A model generated the notes under the pieces. The model was not told the origin of the DNA. It was given only the letters and a program-made list of their open reading frames with translations, and made no database searches. A stretch of 6,864 bases of DNA from Planctomycetes bacterium UBA1135 (GTDB lineage: Bacteria; Planctomycetota; UBA1135): contig DCAK01000082.1 of NCBI GenBank assembly GCA_002311925.1, positions 6,654 to 13,517 of the forward strand. The letters run 5' to 3'. Positions 1-6,640 of this stretch are shown piece by piece. Every line of letters starts with the position of its first letter. Position 1 is the stretch's first letter. The position numbers were made by a program, and so were the translations under genes.

Positions 1-930
1 TCCCTCGTCCTGGCTCCCCTGTGGGCGGAGATGGGCTTCCGGGTTCCCATGCTTTCGGGACGAGGCCTGGGCATCACAGGGGGAACCCTGGACAAGCTCG
101 AATCGATTCCCGGTTTCCGGACCGACCTGGATTCGAGCCGATTGGGTGAAGTTCTCGAATCCACCGGTTGCTTCATCAATGGCCAGACTGCCTCCCTCGC
201 TCCCGCCGACCGCGTCCTCTACGCCCTGCGGAACGAGACCGACACCATCGACTCGATTCCTCTCATCACCTCCTCCATCCTCTCCAAGAAGCTCGCCGAG
301 GGAACCGACCGCCTGGTCATGGATGTGAAGCACGGTTCCGGGGCGTTCATGAAGACCAAGGACCAGGCCCACGCCCTGGGAGAATCCATCCGCAACACTG
401 GCGAGCAGGCCGGGCTTGTGGTGGAGGTCCACCTGACCCCCATGGATCAACCCCTGGGCCTGGCGGTCGGCAATGCCCTGGAGGTCGAAGAAGCGGTGGT
501 CACCCTCAAGGGAGCAGGTCCCGAGGATCTGGTGGACCTGGTCGCCCGGTTGTCGGGAAACGAGGCAGGGGCGCGTGAGGTCCTCGGCTCAGGAGCGGCG
601 TTCGAGCGATTCGAGCGCATGGTCCGGGCCCAGGGAGGGAATCTCGATGCCGGCTTCGAGGGGGATGGATGCGAAGAGATTCTTCTGGGGGCGCCTGTGT
701 CGGGCCGGGTCCTGGGCCTCGACGCCCGTGGAATCGGACAAGCAGTCTTCACCCTGGGCGCGGGCAGAAAGGAGGTGGGGGACGCCTTGCACCCGGGAGT
801 GGGAATGCGTCTCCTGGCCAAGGAGGGCGACCTGGTCGAGGCCGGAGAACCCTGGGCTGTCCTTCTGCACGCGGGCAAGGGGGTGGAAGAGGCCGAATCC
901 CTCGCCCAAGCTGCTCTCGAGGTCGGTTAG
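1..930 (+). CDS. deoA: Pyrimidine-nucleoside / thymidine phosphorylase, 3' part
   Basis: This enzyme splits thymidine, deoxyuridine or uridine with phosphate into the free base and (deoxy)ribose 1-phosphate in cytoplasmic nucleoside salvage. The reading frame is open from base 1, giving 309 visible residues; by alignment from memory with E. coli DeoA about 95 N-terminal residues lie outside the window. Visible residues 19-34 (SGRGLGITGGTLDKLE) fit the family signature. The pyrimidine-binding segment is intact, with Arg77, Ser92 and Lys96 matching E. coli Arg171, Ser186 and Lys190. It continues with VMDVKHGSGAFM (residues 106-117) and a C-terminal domain ending in GDLVEAGEPWAVLLHA. The ATG at 31 is internal, because conserved sequence continues in frame before it. 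Family membership is clear. The choice between thymidine-specific DeoA and the broader Pdp cannot be made from this fragment. The next gene starts 9 bp after the stop. Confidence 0.93.
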   Translation, partial: SLVLAPLWAEMGFRVPMLSGRGLGITGGTLDKLESIPGFRTDLDSSRLGEVLESTGCFINGQTASLAPADRVLYALRNETDTIDSIPLITSSILSKKLAEGTDRLVMDVKHGSGAFMKTKDQAHALGESIRNTGEQAGLVVEVHLTPMDQPLGLAVGNALEVEEAVVTLKGAGPEDLVDLVARLSGNEAGAREVLGSGAAFERFERMVRAQGGNLDAGFEGDGCEEILLGAPVSGRVLGLDARGIGQAVFTLGAGRKEVGDALHPGVGMRLLAKEGDLVEAGEPWAVLLHAGKGVEEAESLAQAALEVG

Positions 931-939
931 GCTGGAAGG

Positions 940-1731
940 ATGCCGATTGCGGAATCCGTCGCCCGTGGGCTTCTCCTCGTCGCCTCCCGAAAGGATGGGT
1001 TGGATGAGGACGGAAGTCCGCTGAGTCTTTCCTGCCCGGAGGGCGTGACGCTGGAGACCCTGGCCATGAAGGACTTCGCACCCCGCGCGGGTCAGGATCT
1101 GCCAGATTTTCTCGTTCTTGCTCCGGGTTCGGGGCTTCTTGCCAGGGTGCGGTCCCACCCCGGCCTCTCGCTCCTTCCTTGCTTTCGCCTGGGACGGGAG
1201 GAGGCTCCAGGGGAGGAACCCTGGGACGGCAACCTGTTCGAGGTCGGAGGCGCGATTCTGCGCCGGTGCCAAATCATCGCAGCAAGAGTCCGGGCCCTTT
1301 CCTCGGCCGAGGAAAAGGAGGGGAGAAATCCCTTCGAGAATCGCCTTCTTCGTTTCGTAGCCTCGAGGGGGAATTGGCACAGGCAGTGGGCCCCTGTTTT
1401 CGGCTTGCCGGGCTTCCTTTCCCTGGAATCCCGCTGGACCCGGAACGGTTGGCTCGAGGCCCCGGGGGAGGGCAAACTGCATCCCACTCCCGCCCTCTTT
1501 CTTGAGGTGGAAGAGAGGGAATCTCCGGTCGCTGAGGACAAGGAGGCCCCCGTGGCGACGGTCCCCACTCTCCGGACTCCGGCGGCCATCATTCCGTCCC
1601 GAAAGGAGAGGTCGCCCCGGCTCCTCCCTTCCGAATCCTCCTGGCCTCGCGCGGTCGCCGTGGCTGGAGTCGTTCTGCTCCTCCCGATTGCGTGGAAGCT
1701 CGGAGCCCTGAGTTCCGTCGGCCTGTTCTGA
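940..1731 (+). CDS. Unrecognised protein with C-terminal membrane anchor
   Basis: I do not recognise this 263-residue protein. It has a soluble part (about 1-190), a charged and proline-rich linker (about 190-235) and one hydrophobic segment near the end (about 238-258, AVAVAGVVLLLPIAWKLGAL). There is no N-terminal signal, so it would be anchored by its C-terminus with the bulk in the cytoplasm. Residues 54-84 (LPDFLVLAPG, then a helix-like stretch, then HPGLSLLPCFRLG) and 115-120 (ARVRAL) resemble parts of response-regulator receiver domains. The acidic pocket and phospho-acceptor aspartate expected there are absent, so this is only a weak hint of a degenerate receiver. Support for coding comes from the tight fit: 9 bp after deoA and a 40-bp overlap with the methyltransferase gene. 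GGAAGG directly abuts the ATG, too close for a normal ribosome binding site, so translational coupling is likely. Confidence 0.72.
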   Translation: MPIAESVARGLLLVASRKDGLDEDGSPLSLSCPEGVTLETLAMKDFAPRAGQDLPDFLVLAPGSGLLARVRSHPGLSLLPCFRLGREEAPGEEPWDGNLFEVGGAILRRCQIIAARVRALSSAEEKEGRNPFENRLLRFVASRGNWHRQWAPVFGLPGFLSLESRWTRNGWLEAPGEGKLHPTPALFLEVEERESPVAEDKEAPVATVPTLRTPAAIIPSRKERSPRLLPSESSWPRAVAVAGVVLLLPIAWKLGALSSVGLF

Positions 1732-2384
1732 AAGATTCCCTCCTCACCAGGGCCCAGGGGAGACTGGAGATCCGCTCGCCTGGTGAAGAGGGGGACGGCC
1801 CCGTTTGGGCGGAATTCGTCGAAGGCAGGACCGGTTGGAGGCTTCGCAACGCCGGCCGGGGCCAGTCCATTGCCCGCGCAGTGGGTTTGAAGAAGGGGAA
1901 GACCCCCCCCCGGGTGGTGGATGCCACCGCCGGATTGGGCCGGGATGCGGCCCTCTTGGCCGTCCTTGGCTGCCAGGTGATTGCCGTGGAAAGGTCGCCT
2001 GAAGTCCACGCCCTCCTCCTGGATGGATTGCGCCGCGCTCTCGTCGACCCCGAGCTGGGCCCCGCTCTTGGAGGAATCGAACTCCTCCTCGGAGACGCGG
2101 CCCTCCTCATCCCGGAAATGGACCCGGGCCCGGAAGTGGTCCTCGTCGACCCGATGCACCCCGACCGAGGGAACAGGGCAAAGGTCCGCAAGGAAATGCG
2201 CGCGCTTCGCCATGTGGTGGGGGAGGACACGGATGCCGGCGAGCTGGCGGAAGTGGCCCGCGCCTGGGCGAGGAATCGGGTTGTCATCAAGAGGCCCGCA
2301 AAGGCCCCGCCCCTGCTTGGAGGTCCCTCCTTCCAGGTTGGCGGGAAGACGGTTCGCTTCGATGTGTATCTCAGGGATGAGTAG
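1692..2384 (+). CDS. rsmJ: RsmJ-like 16S rRNA guanine-N2 methyltransferase
   Basis: In E. coli, RsmJ (YhiQ) methylates N2 of G1516 in 16S rRNA using S-adenosylmethionine. This 230-residue protein carries the family's blocks in order: GRGQSIARAVG (55-65), SAM-binding motif I DATAGLGRD (77-85), the acidic end of strand 2 at Glu100, the catalytic-type loop DPMHP (153-157; DPMFP in E. coli), RKEMRALRHVVG (166-177), VVIKRPAKAPPL (197-208) and RFDVY (222-226). It lacks about 30-35 N-terminal residues present in the 250-residue E. coli enzyme. GTG at 1692 is the first usual start in the frame: the frame is open back to 1536 but has no ATG, GTG or TTG there. The start lies 40 bp inside the preceding gene, suggesting coupled translation. 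A run of nine C (1903-1911) precedes motif I; the family match holds on both sides, so the frame is intact. The exact target base in this organism is inferred. Confidence 0.88.
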   Translation: MEARSPEFRRPVLKDSLLTRAQGRLEIRSPGEEGDGPVWAEFVEGRTGWRLRNAGRGQSIARAVGLKKGKTPPRVVDATAGLGRDAALLAVLGCQVIAVERSPEVHALLLDGLRRALVDPELGPALGGIELLLGDAALLIPEMDPGPEVVLVDPMHPDRGNRAKVRKEMRALRHVVGEDTDAGELAEVARAWARNRVVIKRPAKAPPLLGGPSFQVGGKTVRFDVYLRDE

Positions 2385-2395
2385 AATGCTCCTCC

Positions 2396-2427
2396 GGGGC
2401 GGTTGCCCCACCCCTCATGGGCGCCCC
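2396..2427 (+). promoter_or_regulatory. Alternative hairpins around the nadA start
   Basis: In the 32-bp gap before nadA, GGGGC (2396-2400) can pair with GCCCC (2405-2409) around a GGTT loop. The same left arm extended, GGGGCG (2396-2401), can instead pair with CGCCCC (2422-2427) just after the start codon, placing the ATG (2417-2419) in the loop. The two foldings exclude each other, so they could affect initiation. Such short GC pairings are common by chance in GC-rich DNA, and no known riboswitch consensus was recognised. Confidence 0.25.
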
Positions 2428-3376
2428 TGCGATTCCATCGACCGACATACCCGGACCATCTGAAATCCGGGACATGGCCACGGAACGAGGCATTCTCGTT
2501 CTCGCCCACAGTTACCAGGATGGATTCATCCAGGACGCCGCCCATTTCGTTGGCGACAGCCTTGAACTGGCCCGGCAAGCCGCCCAATCGGAAGCGGAAG
2601 CTATCTGCTTCTGCGGGGTCCATTTCATGGCTGAAACCGCGGCCCTTCTCTGCCCCGAGGCGGAAGTCTTCGTTCCCGACCTCGATGCCGGGTGTTCCCT
2701 TGCCGATTCCTGCGTCGCCGAGGACCTCGCCCGATACCAGGACCACCTTGAATCAAAGCTGGGCAAGCGGCCCCGAACCGTCGCCTACATCAATTGCACC
2801 GCTGCGGTGAAGGCCCTATCCGACATCATCTGCACCAGCGGCAATGCCAAGGCGGTGGTGGAAAGCCTTCCCCCTGACGACCCCATCCTCTTTGTCCCCG
2901 ACCGCCACCTCGGGGGTTGGCTGAACGAGACCACCGGCCGGGAAATGGAATTGTGGGACGGAGCCTGCATGGTGCACGAGCTCTTCAGCGTTGAAACCCT
3001 CCGCGAACTTCAGGCCGCTCATCCGGAGGCCATCACCCTTTCCCACCCGGAATGTCCGAAGGCTGTGCGGGATGCCAGCGACCATGTTTTGGGGACTGCC
3101 GGGATGCTCAAGATTGCCGGCAATCATGAAGGCGCGACCTTTCTCGTGGGGACCGAGGGCAACATGCTCTACCGCCTGAAACAGGTCGCCCCCCAGAACA
3201 CCTACCTTTCCGCCCCCGGCGCCTCCTGCGCATGCAACCTCTGCCCCCACATGCAGCTCAACACGGCGGCCAAGCTCCGGGCGGCCCTGGATAGCAAGGG
3301 TCCTCGGGTGCAGGTTCCCGCCGAGGTGGCCGGCCCCGCTCGCCGGGCCCTGGAGCGAATGCTGGATGTTGTATGA
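2417..3376 (+). CDS. nadA: Quinolinate synthase
   Basis: NadA condenses iminoaspartate with dihydroxyacetone phosphate to quinolinate, an early step of de novo NAD synthesis in the cytoplasm, using an oxygen-sensitive [4Fe-4S] cluster. The 319-residue protein shows the expected blocks: LAHSYQ (29-34, with His31 and Tyr33 at active-site positions), GVHFMAETA (67-75), PDLDAGCSLAD (87-97), a YIN-C-TAAVKA block (124-133), PDRHLGG (161-167), WDGACMVHE (180-188), SHPEC (209-213), GTEGNM (245-250) and CNLCPHM (273-279). The likely cluster ligands are Cys93, Cys184 and Cys276; Cys271 and Cys273 make the last site cysteine-rich, as in E. coli. ATG 2417 is preferred over the in-frame ATG 2474 because it keeps the full helix before the first strand. 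No Shine-Dalgarno is visible. It lies 32 bp after rsmJ, and its stop overlaps the next start as ATGA. nadB and nadC are not in the window. Confidence 0.96.
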   Translation: MGAPAIPSTDIPGPSEIRDMATERGILVLAHSYQDGFIQDAAHFVGDSLELARQAAQSEAEAICFCGVHFMAETAALLCPEAEVFVPDLDAGCSLADSCVAEDLARYQDHLESKLGKRPRTVAYINCTAAVKALSDIICTSGNAKAVVESLPPDDPILFVPDRHLGGWLNETTGREMELWDGACMVHELFSVETLRELQAAHPEAITLSHPECPKAVRDASDHVLGTAGMLKIAGNHEGATFLVGTEGNMLYRLKQVAPQNTYLSAPGASCACNLCPHMQLNTAAKLRAALDSKGPRVQVPAEVAGPARRALERMLDVV

Positions 3377-5076
3377 GGGTGGCGCGGCCCCTCCTGATTT
3401 TCCTTTTCGCTTCCTGCTCCGCCCCCGCTGATTGGATATTTCACGGTGGAGTCGTCCACACCCTGGTGGAAGGCCAGGAGCCGGTTTCCGCCCTGGTCGT
3501 TCGAGGAGATTCCATAGCCTTCGTCGGTGGCGATGCCGACGCTCTTTCCATGGCGGGACCTCGGACCTGGGTGGTCGACCTTGCCGGCCGAGCCCTCCTG
3601 CCTGGATTTCACGATGCCCACATGCATCTCATGGGCTACGGGGAAAGCTTGCGGACCCTGAATTTGCTCGGGACGAGGAGTTGGGATGAGGTGGTTTCAA
3701 GGACGGTGGTCTGGGGGGAGGGGCTTGAGGAGGGAGAATGGCTGGTTGGCAACGGGTGGGATCAAAATGACTGGGATGAAAAAAGGCTCCCGACCCACCA
3801 TGCCTTGTCGGAGGCTTTTCCCCGAAATCCAGTTCTCCTTTGGCGGGTGGACGGGCATGCCGCGCTTGCCAACCAGGCCGCGCTGGATTCGGCGGGATTG
3901 ATTGCGGGAGTTGAGGACCCTGCAGGGGGTAGGATCCTCAGGGAGGAGGGTGGATTCCTTTCGGGTGTTCTGTTGGACCGCGCCACCGGGTTGGTGACCT
4001 CGAAGATTCCCCCGCCGAGCAAGGATGAACTTCGGCTTCGGTTGCAGGCCGCCGTCGCTTCTCTCCATCGTCGTGGGGTGACGGCTGTGGGAGACGCAGG
4101 AGTGGATGGGACCGGAGTTGATTTTTTTCGCTCGGCGGCGACCGCTGGGGAATTGCAACTCCGGCTGTCCATCATGCTGGACGGCAGGGACGAGCAAGCT
4201 CTGAATGCCTGGCTTCCCGGCGGCCCTCGACCCGACCTGGATGGCCACGGTTTACTTTCTTTGAGAAGCGTCAAGGTCATAGCCGATGGGGCACTGGGGT
4301 CTCGCGGGGCTGCCCTAAGGGAGGACTACGCCGACGACCCCGGAAACCGGGGCCTTGTTCTGACTCCATCCGTGGAATTGGAGGAATTGGCCCGCCGGTG
4401 CAGGGAGGCTGGATTTCAACTATGTGCCCATGCAATTGGTGACCGGGCCTGTGGACTGGTTTTGGACGCCTTCGAAGTTGCGCTGGAAGGGGAAAAACAG
4501 GATTTGCGCTTCCGACTTGAACATGCACAGCTCCTGACGCGGGTGGAAGTGGCTCGAATGGCAAGAATGGGAATCGTGGCTTCGATGCAGGCTCAACACG
4601 CCACCAGTGACATGCCCTGGGTCGAGTCGAGGGTAGGGGCGCTTCGGGCTGAGGGAGCCTATGCCTGGAGATGGCTCATGGATGCAGGTGTTCCGATTGC
4701 CGGGGGAACCGATGCGCCGGTGGAGGATCCAGATCCGATTGCTTCTTTTTGGTCCGCGGTCACCAGGACAGATTCCGAGGGTAATCCCCCAGGTGGGTGG
4801 TTCCCGGAGCATCGCATGACTCGGATGGAAGCTCTTCATCATTTGATTCGGCTGCCGGCATGGGCGTCCTTTCAGGAGGGCCGGATGGGGACCTTGGAGA
4901 AGGGAAAAGTCGCCGACCTGGTGGTTCTTTCCGGCGACCCCTTGACCCTTCCCGAATCGTCGCTGCCAAGCATGAAAGTGGATATGACCTTGTTCAATGG
5001 CTCCCTCGTCCACCCGGTTCAGGGCGCGACTTCCGGGAGTGAGCGACCCGGTATCATTCTCGCCGACCATGACTGA
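3373..5076 (+). CDS. YtcJ-type amidohydrolase, probable lipoprotein
   Basis: This is a metal-dependent hydrolase of the amidohydrolase superfamily (Amidohydro_3, YtcJ-like), 567 residues. The N-terminus has a short basic region, a hydrophobic core LLIFLFA (7-13) and Ser-Cys at 14-15, so it reads as a lipoprotein signal with Cys15 lipidated. Phe at -3 is unusual for a lipobox. The metal and active-site positions are present: DAHMH (His83, His85), the probable bridging lysine Lys301 in VKVIADGALGSRG, CAHAIGD (His353), LEHAQ (His384) and GGTDAPVEDPDP (Asp447). The usual family C-terminal block, with the sequence GTLEKGKVADLVVLSGDPL, is at 506-524. The substrate cannot be inferred; family members act on C-N bonds in diverse amides or cyclic ureides. 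The start overlaps the nadA stop by 4 bp, and the end overlaps the aldolase start by 8 bp. It seems to use more A/T-ending codons than nadA or the aldolase gene. A run of seven T lies at 4122-4128. Confidence 0.9.
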   Translation: MRVARPLLIFLFASCSAPADWIFHGGVVHTLVEGQEPVSALVVRGDSIAFVGGDADALSMAGPRTWVVDLAGRALLPGFHDAHMHLMGYGESLRTLNLLGTRSWDEVVSRTVVWGEGLEEGEWLVGNGWDQNDWDEKRLPTHHALSEAFPRNPVLLWRVDGHAALANQAALDSAGLIAGVEDPAGGRILREEGGFLSGVLLDRATGLVTSKIPPPSKDELRLRLQAAVASLHRRGVTAVGDAGVDGTGVDFFRSAATAGELQLRLSIMLDGRDEQALNAWLPGGPRPDLDGHGLLSLRSVKVIADGALGSRGAALREDYADDPGNRGLVLTPSVELEELARRCREAGFQLCAHAIGDRACGLVLDAFEVALEGEKQDLRFRLEHAQLLTRVEVARMARMGIVASMQAQHATSDMPWVESRVGALRAEGAYAWRWLMDAGVPIAGGTDAPVEDPDPIASFWSAVTRTDSEGNPPGGWFPEHRMTRMEALHHLIRLPAWASFQEGRMGTLEKGKVADLVVLSGDPLTLPESSLPSMKVDMTLFNGSLVHPVQGATSGSERPGIILADHD

Positions 5077-6097
5077 ATCCCTCCAAGAAACCGTTCAAGC
5101 AATGTGCTCTCCCGGTCGCGGTATCCTCGCCGCCGACGAGAGCACGGGCACCATCAAGAAGCGTTTCGATTCCATCGGAGCCGAATCGACCGAGGACTCC
5201 AGGCGGGCCTACCGCGAGATGCTCTTCACCACCCAGGGCCTGGGGGATCATGTTTCCGGCGCGATTTGTTTCGATGAAACTCTCCGCCAGGCGGCCTCCG
5301 ATGGCCGCCCTCTTTCCCAGGTTCTGGTCGACCAGGGCATCGTTCCCGGAATCAAGGTGGACAAGGGGCTGGTGGGCCTCGCCCTTTCCGAGGCTGACCA
5401 GACCACCCAGGGGCTGGATGGCTTGGGGGAAAGGCTCCAGGAATACTGGACCCTGGGCGGCAGGTTCACCAAGTGGAGGGCCGTCTATCACGTGGGCGCC
5501 TCCAATCCAGGGGATGCCGCCTACCGAGCCAATGCGGAGGGCCTCGCCCGATACGCCGCGATTTCGCAGGCGGAAGGATTCGTTCCCATCGTCGAGCCGG
5601 AAGTGCTCATGGATGGCGACCACTCCATCGACCAGTGCGCCGAGGTGACCACCCGGGCGCTGACCACCGTCTTTGAAGCCTTGGCAATCCACAATGTGGC
5701 TCTTTCCCACATGGTGCTGAAGCCCAACATGGTCATTTCAGGTACGGATGCCGCCGACAGGGCGGGTCCCGCCGAGGTCGCCTCCCGGACGGCCGAGGTT
5801 CTCAAGGCATGCGTTCCTGCGGAAGTCCCCGGGGTGTTTTTCCTCTCGGGGGGACAGGGCGATGTCGAGGCGACCGACCATCTCAATCTCATGAACCGCG
5901 ACCATGGCCCGCTGCCCTGGCGGTTGACCTTTTCCTACGGCCGCGCCCTTCAGGCTCCCTCGCTGCAGGCCTGGGGAGGGACGGAGGACGGAGTCGCTGG
6001 CGGGCAGGCCGCGCTTGCCAAGAGGGCCCGCCTCAACGGTGCCGCATCCGACGGAAAATACGCCGCGGAAATGGAAGAAGAGGCCGCTGCGGTTTGA
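5069..6097 (+). CDS. Class I fructose-bisphosphate aldolase
   Basis: This enzyme reversibly cleaves fructose 1,6-bisphosphate to dihydroxyacetone phosphate and glyceraldehyde 3-phosphate through a lysine Schiff base, without metal. From ATG 5069 it is 342 residues, close to the usual length. Motifs typical of the eukaryote-like class I family are present: GRGILAADEST (17-26, Asp23), GIKVDKG (94-100, Lys96), KWRAVYHVG (135-143, Lys135), IVEPEVLMDGDHS (174-186, Glu176 and Glu178), LKPNMV (217-222, Schiff-base Lys218), FLSGGQ (258-263) and PWRLTFSYGRALQ (283-295). The conserved C-terminal tyrosine of animal aldolases is absent; the tail is acidic and alanine-rich. An upstream in-frame TTG at 4997 would add 24 residues lying in the amidohydrolase gene and unrelated to the family, so 5069 is preferred. 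The start overlaps the preceding stop by 8 bp, suggesting coupling. It is the last plus-strand gene of the apparent operon. Confidence 0.95.
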   Translation: MTESLQETVQAMCSPGRGILAADESTGTIKKRFDSIGAESTEDSRRAYREMLFTTQGLGDHVSGAICFDETLRQAASDGRPLSQVLVDQGIVPGIKVDKGLVGLALSEADQTTQGLDGLGERLQEYWTLGGRFTKWRAVYHVGASNPGDAAYRANAEGLARYAAISQAEGFVPIVEPEVLMDGDHSIDQCAEVTTRALTTVFEALAIHNVALSHMVLKPNMVISGTDAADRAGPAEVASRTAEVLKACVPAEVPGVFFLSGGQGDVEATDHLNLMNRDHGPLPWRLTFSYGRALQAPSLQAWGGTEDGVAGGQAALAKRARLNGAASDGKYAAEMEEEAAAV

Positions 6098-6106
6098 ACC
6101 GCGGCG
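6085..6106. terminator. GC-rich hairpin over the aldolase stop, possible terminator
   Basis: An inverted repeat pairs CGCTGCGGTT (6085-6094) with AACCGCGGCG (6097-6106). It has ten pairs including one G-T wobble; the innermost pairs probably open to make a larger loop. It spans the aldolase TGA and lies in the short convergent space before the pilin stop at 6132. No T-run follows on the plus strand. On the minus strand the downstream sequence is C/T-rich but not a clear T-tract. It may end transcription from one or both sides or may be a chance GC-rich palindrome. Confidence 0.35.
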
Positions 6107-6131
6107 ACCTCCTCATAGGCGTCTGTCCGAC

Positions 6132-6623
6132 TTACCAGGTGTAGGCGGCCGGGGTGGAGATTTGCCAGGCGAGGGTTGGCCTCACCGTGTCCACGAAGGG
6201 GTTGCCTTCGGGGAAGGATTCCGGGGTCTTGTTGGCCAGGAATTTGTAGTTCGTTCCGTCGGAACGGTAGACGTACCCGATGTCGTTCTTGGGGTACTCA
6301 GGATCGGGGTCCTTGGGAAGCGCCGGCAGGAAATTGGGAACCAACGCCGGAATGTATCCGGTAGCGTCGTAACCACGGCTGCCAAAAACAGGGGCGTCGC
6401 CCCACCAGCGGCCATTCGTGCTTGGGTATTCCCCGTTGGACCTTTTGTAGGCTTCGAGAGCCGATTGAACAGTCTTGAGGTCGGCGGCGCGGCGAGCGTC
6501 TCTGGCCGAACGGGCTCCGTCCTCGAGGACTGGAACCAAAATCCCGGCCAGCATGGCCAGAATGGTGACGACAACCAACATTTCGATGATCGTGAATCCG
6601 GATTGACGTTGGGTAGTTTTCAT
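6132..6623 (-). CDS. Type IV pilin-like prepilin / T2SS pseudopilin (GspG-like)
   Basis: The 163-residue protein has a class III signal: a short polar leader MKTTQRQSG, prepilin peptidase cleavage expected between Gly9 and Phe10, and mature FTIIEMLVVVTILAMLAGIL with Glu at mature position 5. This hydrophobic helix anchors the subunit in the inner membrane and packs the pilus core. It continues into an amphipathic helix (DARRAADLKTVQSALEAYKRSNGEYP, about 42-67), as in GspG/PulG. The C-terminal globular part (68-163) has a PKDPDPEYP segment and a YVYRSDGTNYKFLA strand pair, reminiscent of major pseudopilins. The exact system (type II secretion, type IV pilus or competence) cannot be told, since no assembly genes are visible. 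ATG 6621-6623 is chosen because it gives the normal short leader; an in-frame ATG at 6681-6683 would add 20 residues. No good Shine-Dalgarno precedes the chosen start. Confidence 0.9.
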   Translation of the reverse strand: MKTTQRQSGFTIIEMLVVVTILAMLAGILVPVLEDGARSARDARRAADLKTVQSALEAYKRSNGEYPSTNGRWWGDAPVFGSRGYDATGYIPALVPNFLPALPKDPDPEYPKNDIGYVYRSDGTNYKFLANKTPESFPEGNPFVDTVRPTLAWQISTPAAYTW

Positions 6624-6640
6624 GAGGGTTGCGGGGTAGT

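Noticed and set aside
31..33. ATG at 31 as the deoA start
   Set aside because: Conserved family sequence (LAPLWAE) continues upstream in frame to base 1, and the enzyme would be about 100 residues too short. The gene is cut by the window edge.
589..1482. Minus-strand open frame of 297 codons opposite deoA and the unknown gene
   Set aside because: It overlaps conserved deoA coding sequence and has no recognisable motif. It also weakly competes with the 940-1731 gene, but that gene fits the operon direction and spacing better.
1092..2411. Long minus-strand open frame (439 codons) opposite the unknown protein and rsmJ
   Set aside because: The translation is low in recognisable structure and rich in Arg/Gly/Pro/Ser. 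It lies antisense to genes with clear family matches. Long antisense open frames are expected in GC-rich DNA.
2385..2416. NAD-sensing riboswitch (nadA motif) before nadA
   Set aside because: Only 32 bp separate rsmJ and nadA, too short for the known two-domain motif, and I saw no matching consensus.
1589..2746. Minus-strand open frame of 385 codons across the rsmJ-nadA junction
   Set aside because: It is antisense to two well-supported enzymes, and its Arg/Ser/Pro-rich translation shows no domain.
4122..4128. T7 run as a possible programmed slippage site
   Set aside because: The zero frame continues with conserved amidohydrolase sequence on both sides, and no alternative-frame product or stimulatory structure is evident.
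4997..5068. TTG at 4997 as the aldolase start
   Set aside because: The extra 24 residues come from the amidohydrolase gene in another frame and match nothing in the aldolase family. ATG 5069 gives the normal N-terminus.
5054..5710. Minus-strand open frame of 218 codons opposite the aldolase
   Set aside because: It is antisense to a strongly conserved class I aldolase and has no family signature.
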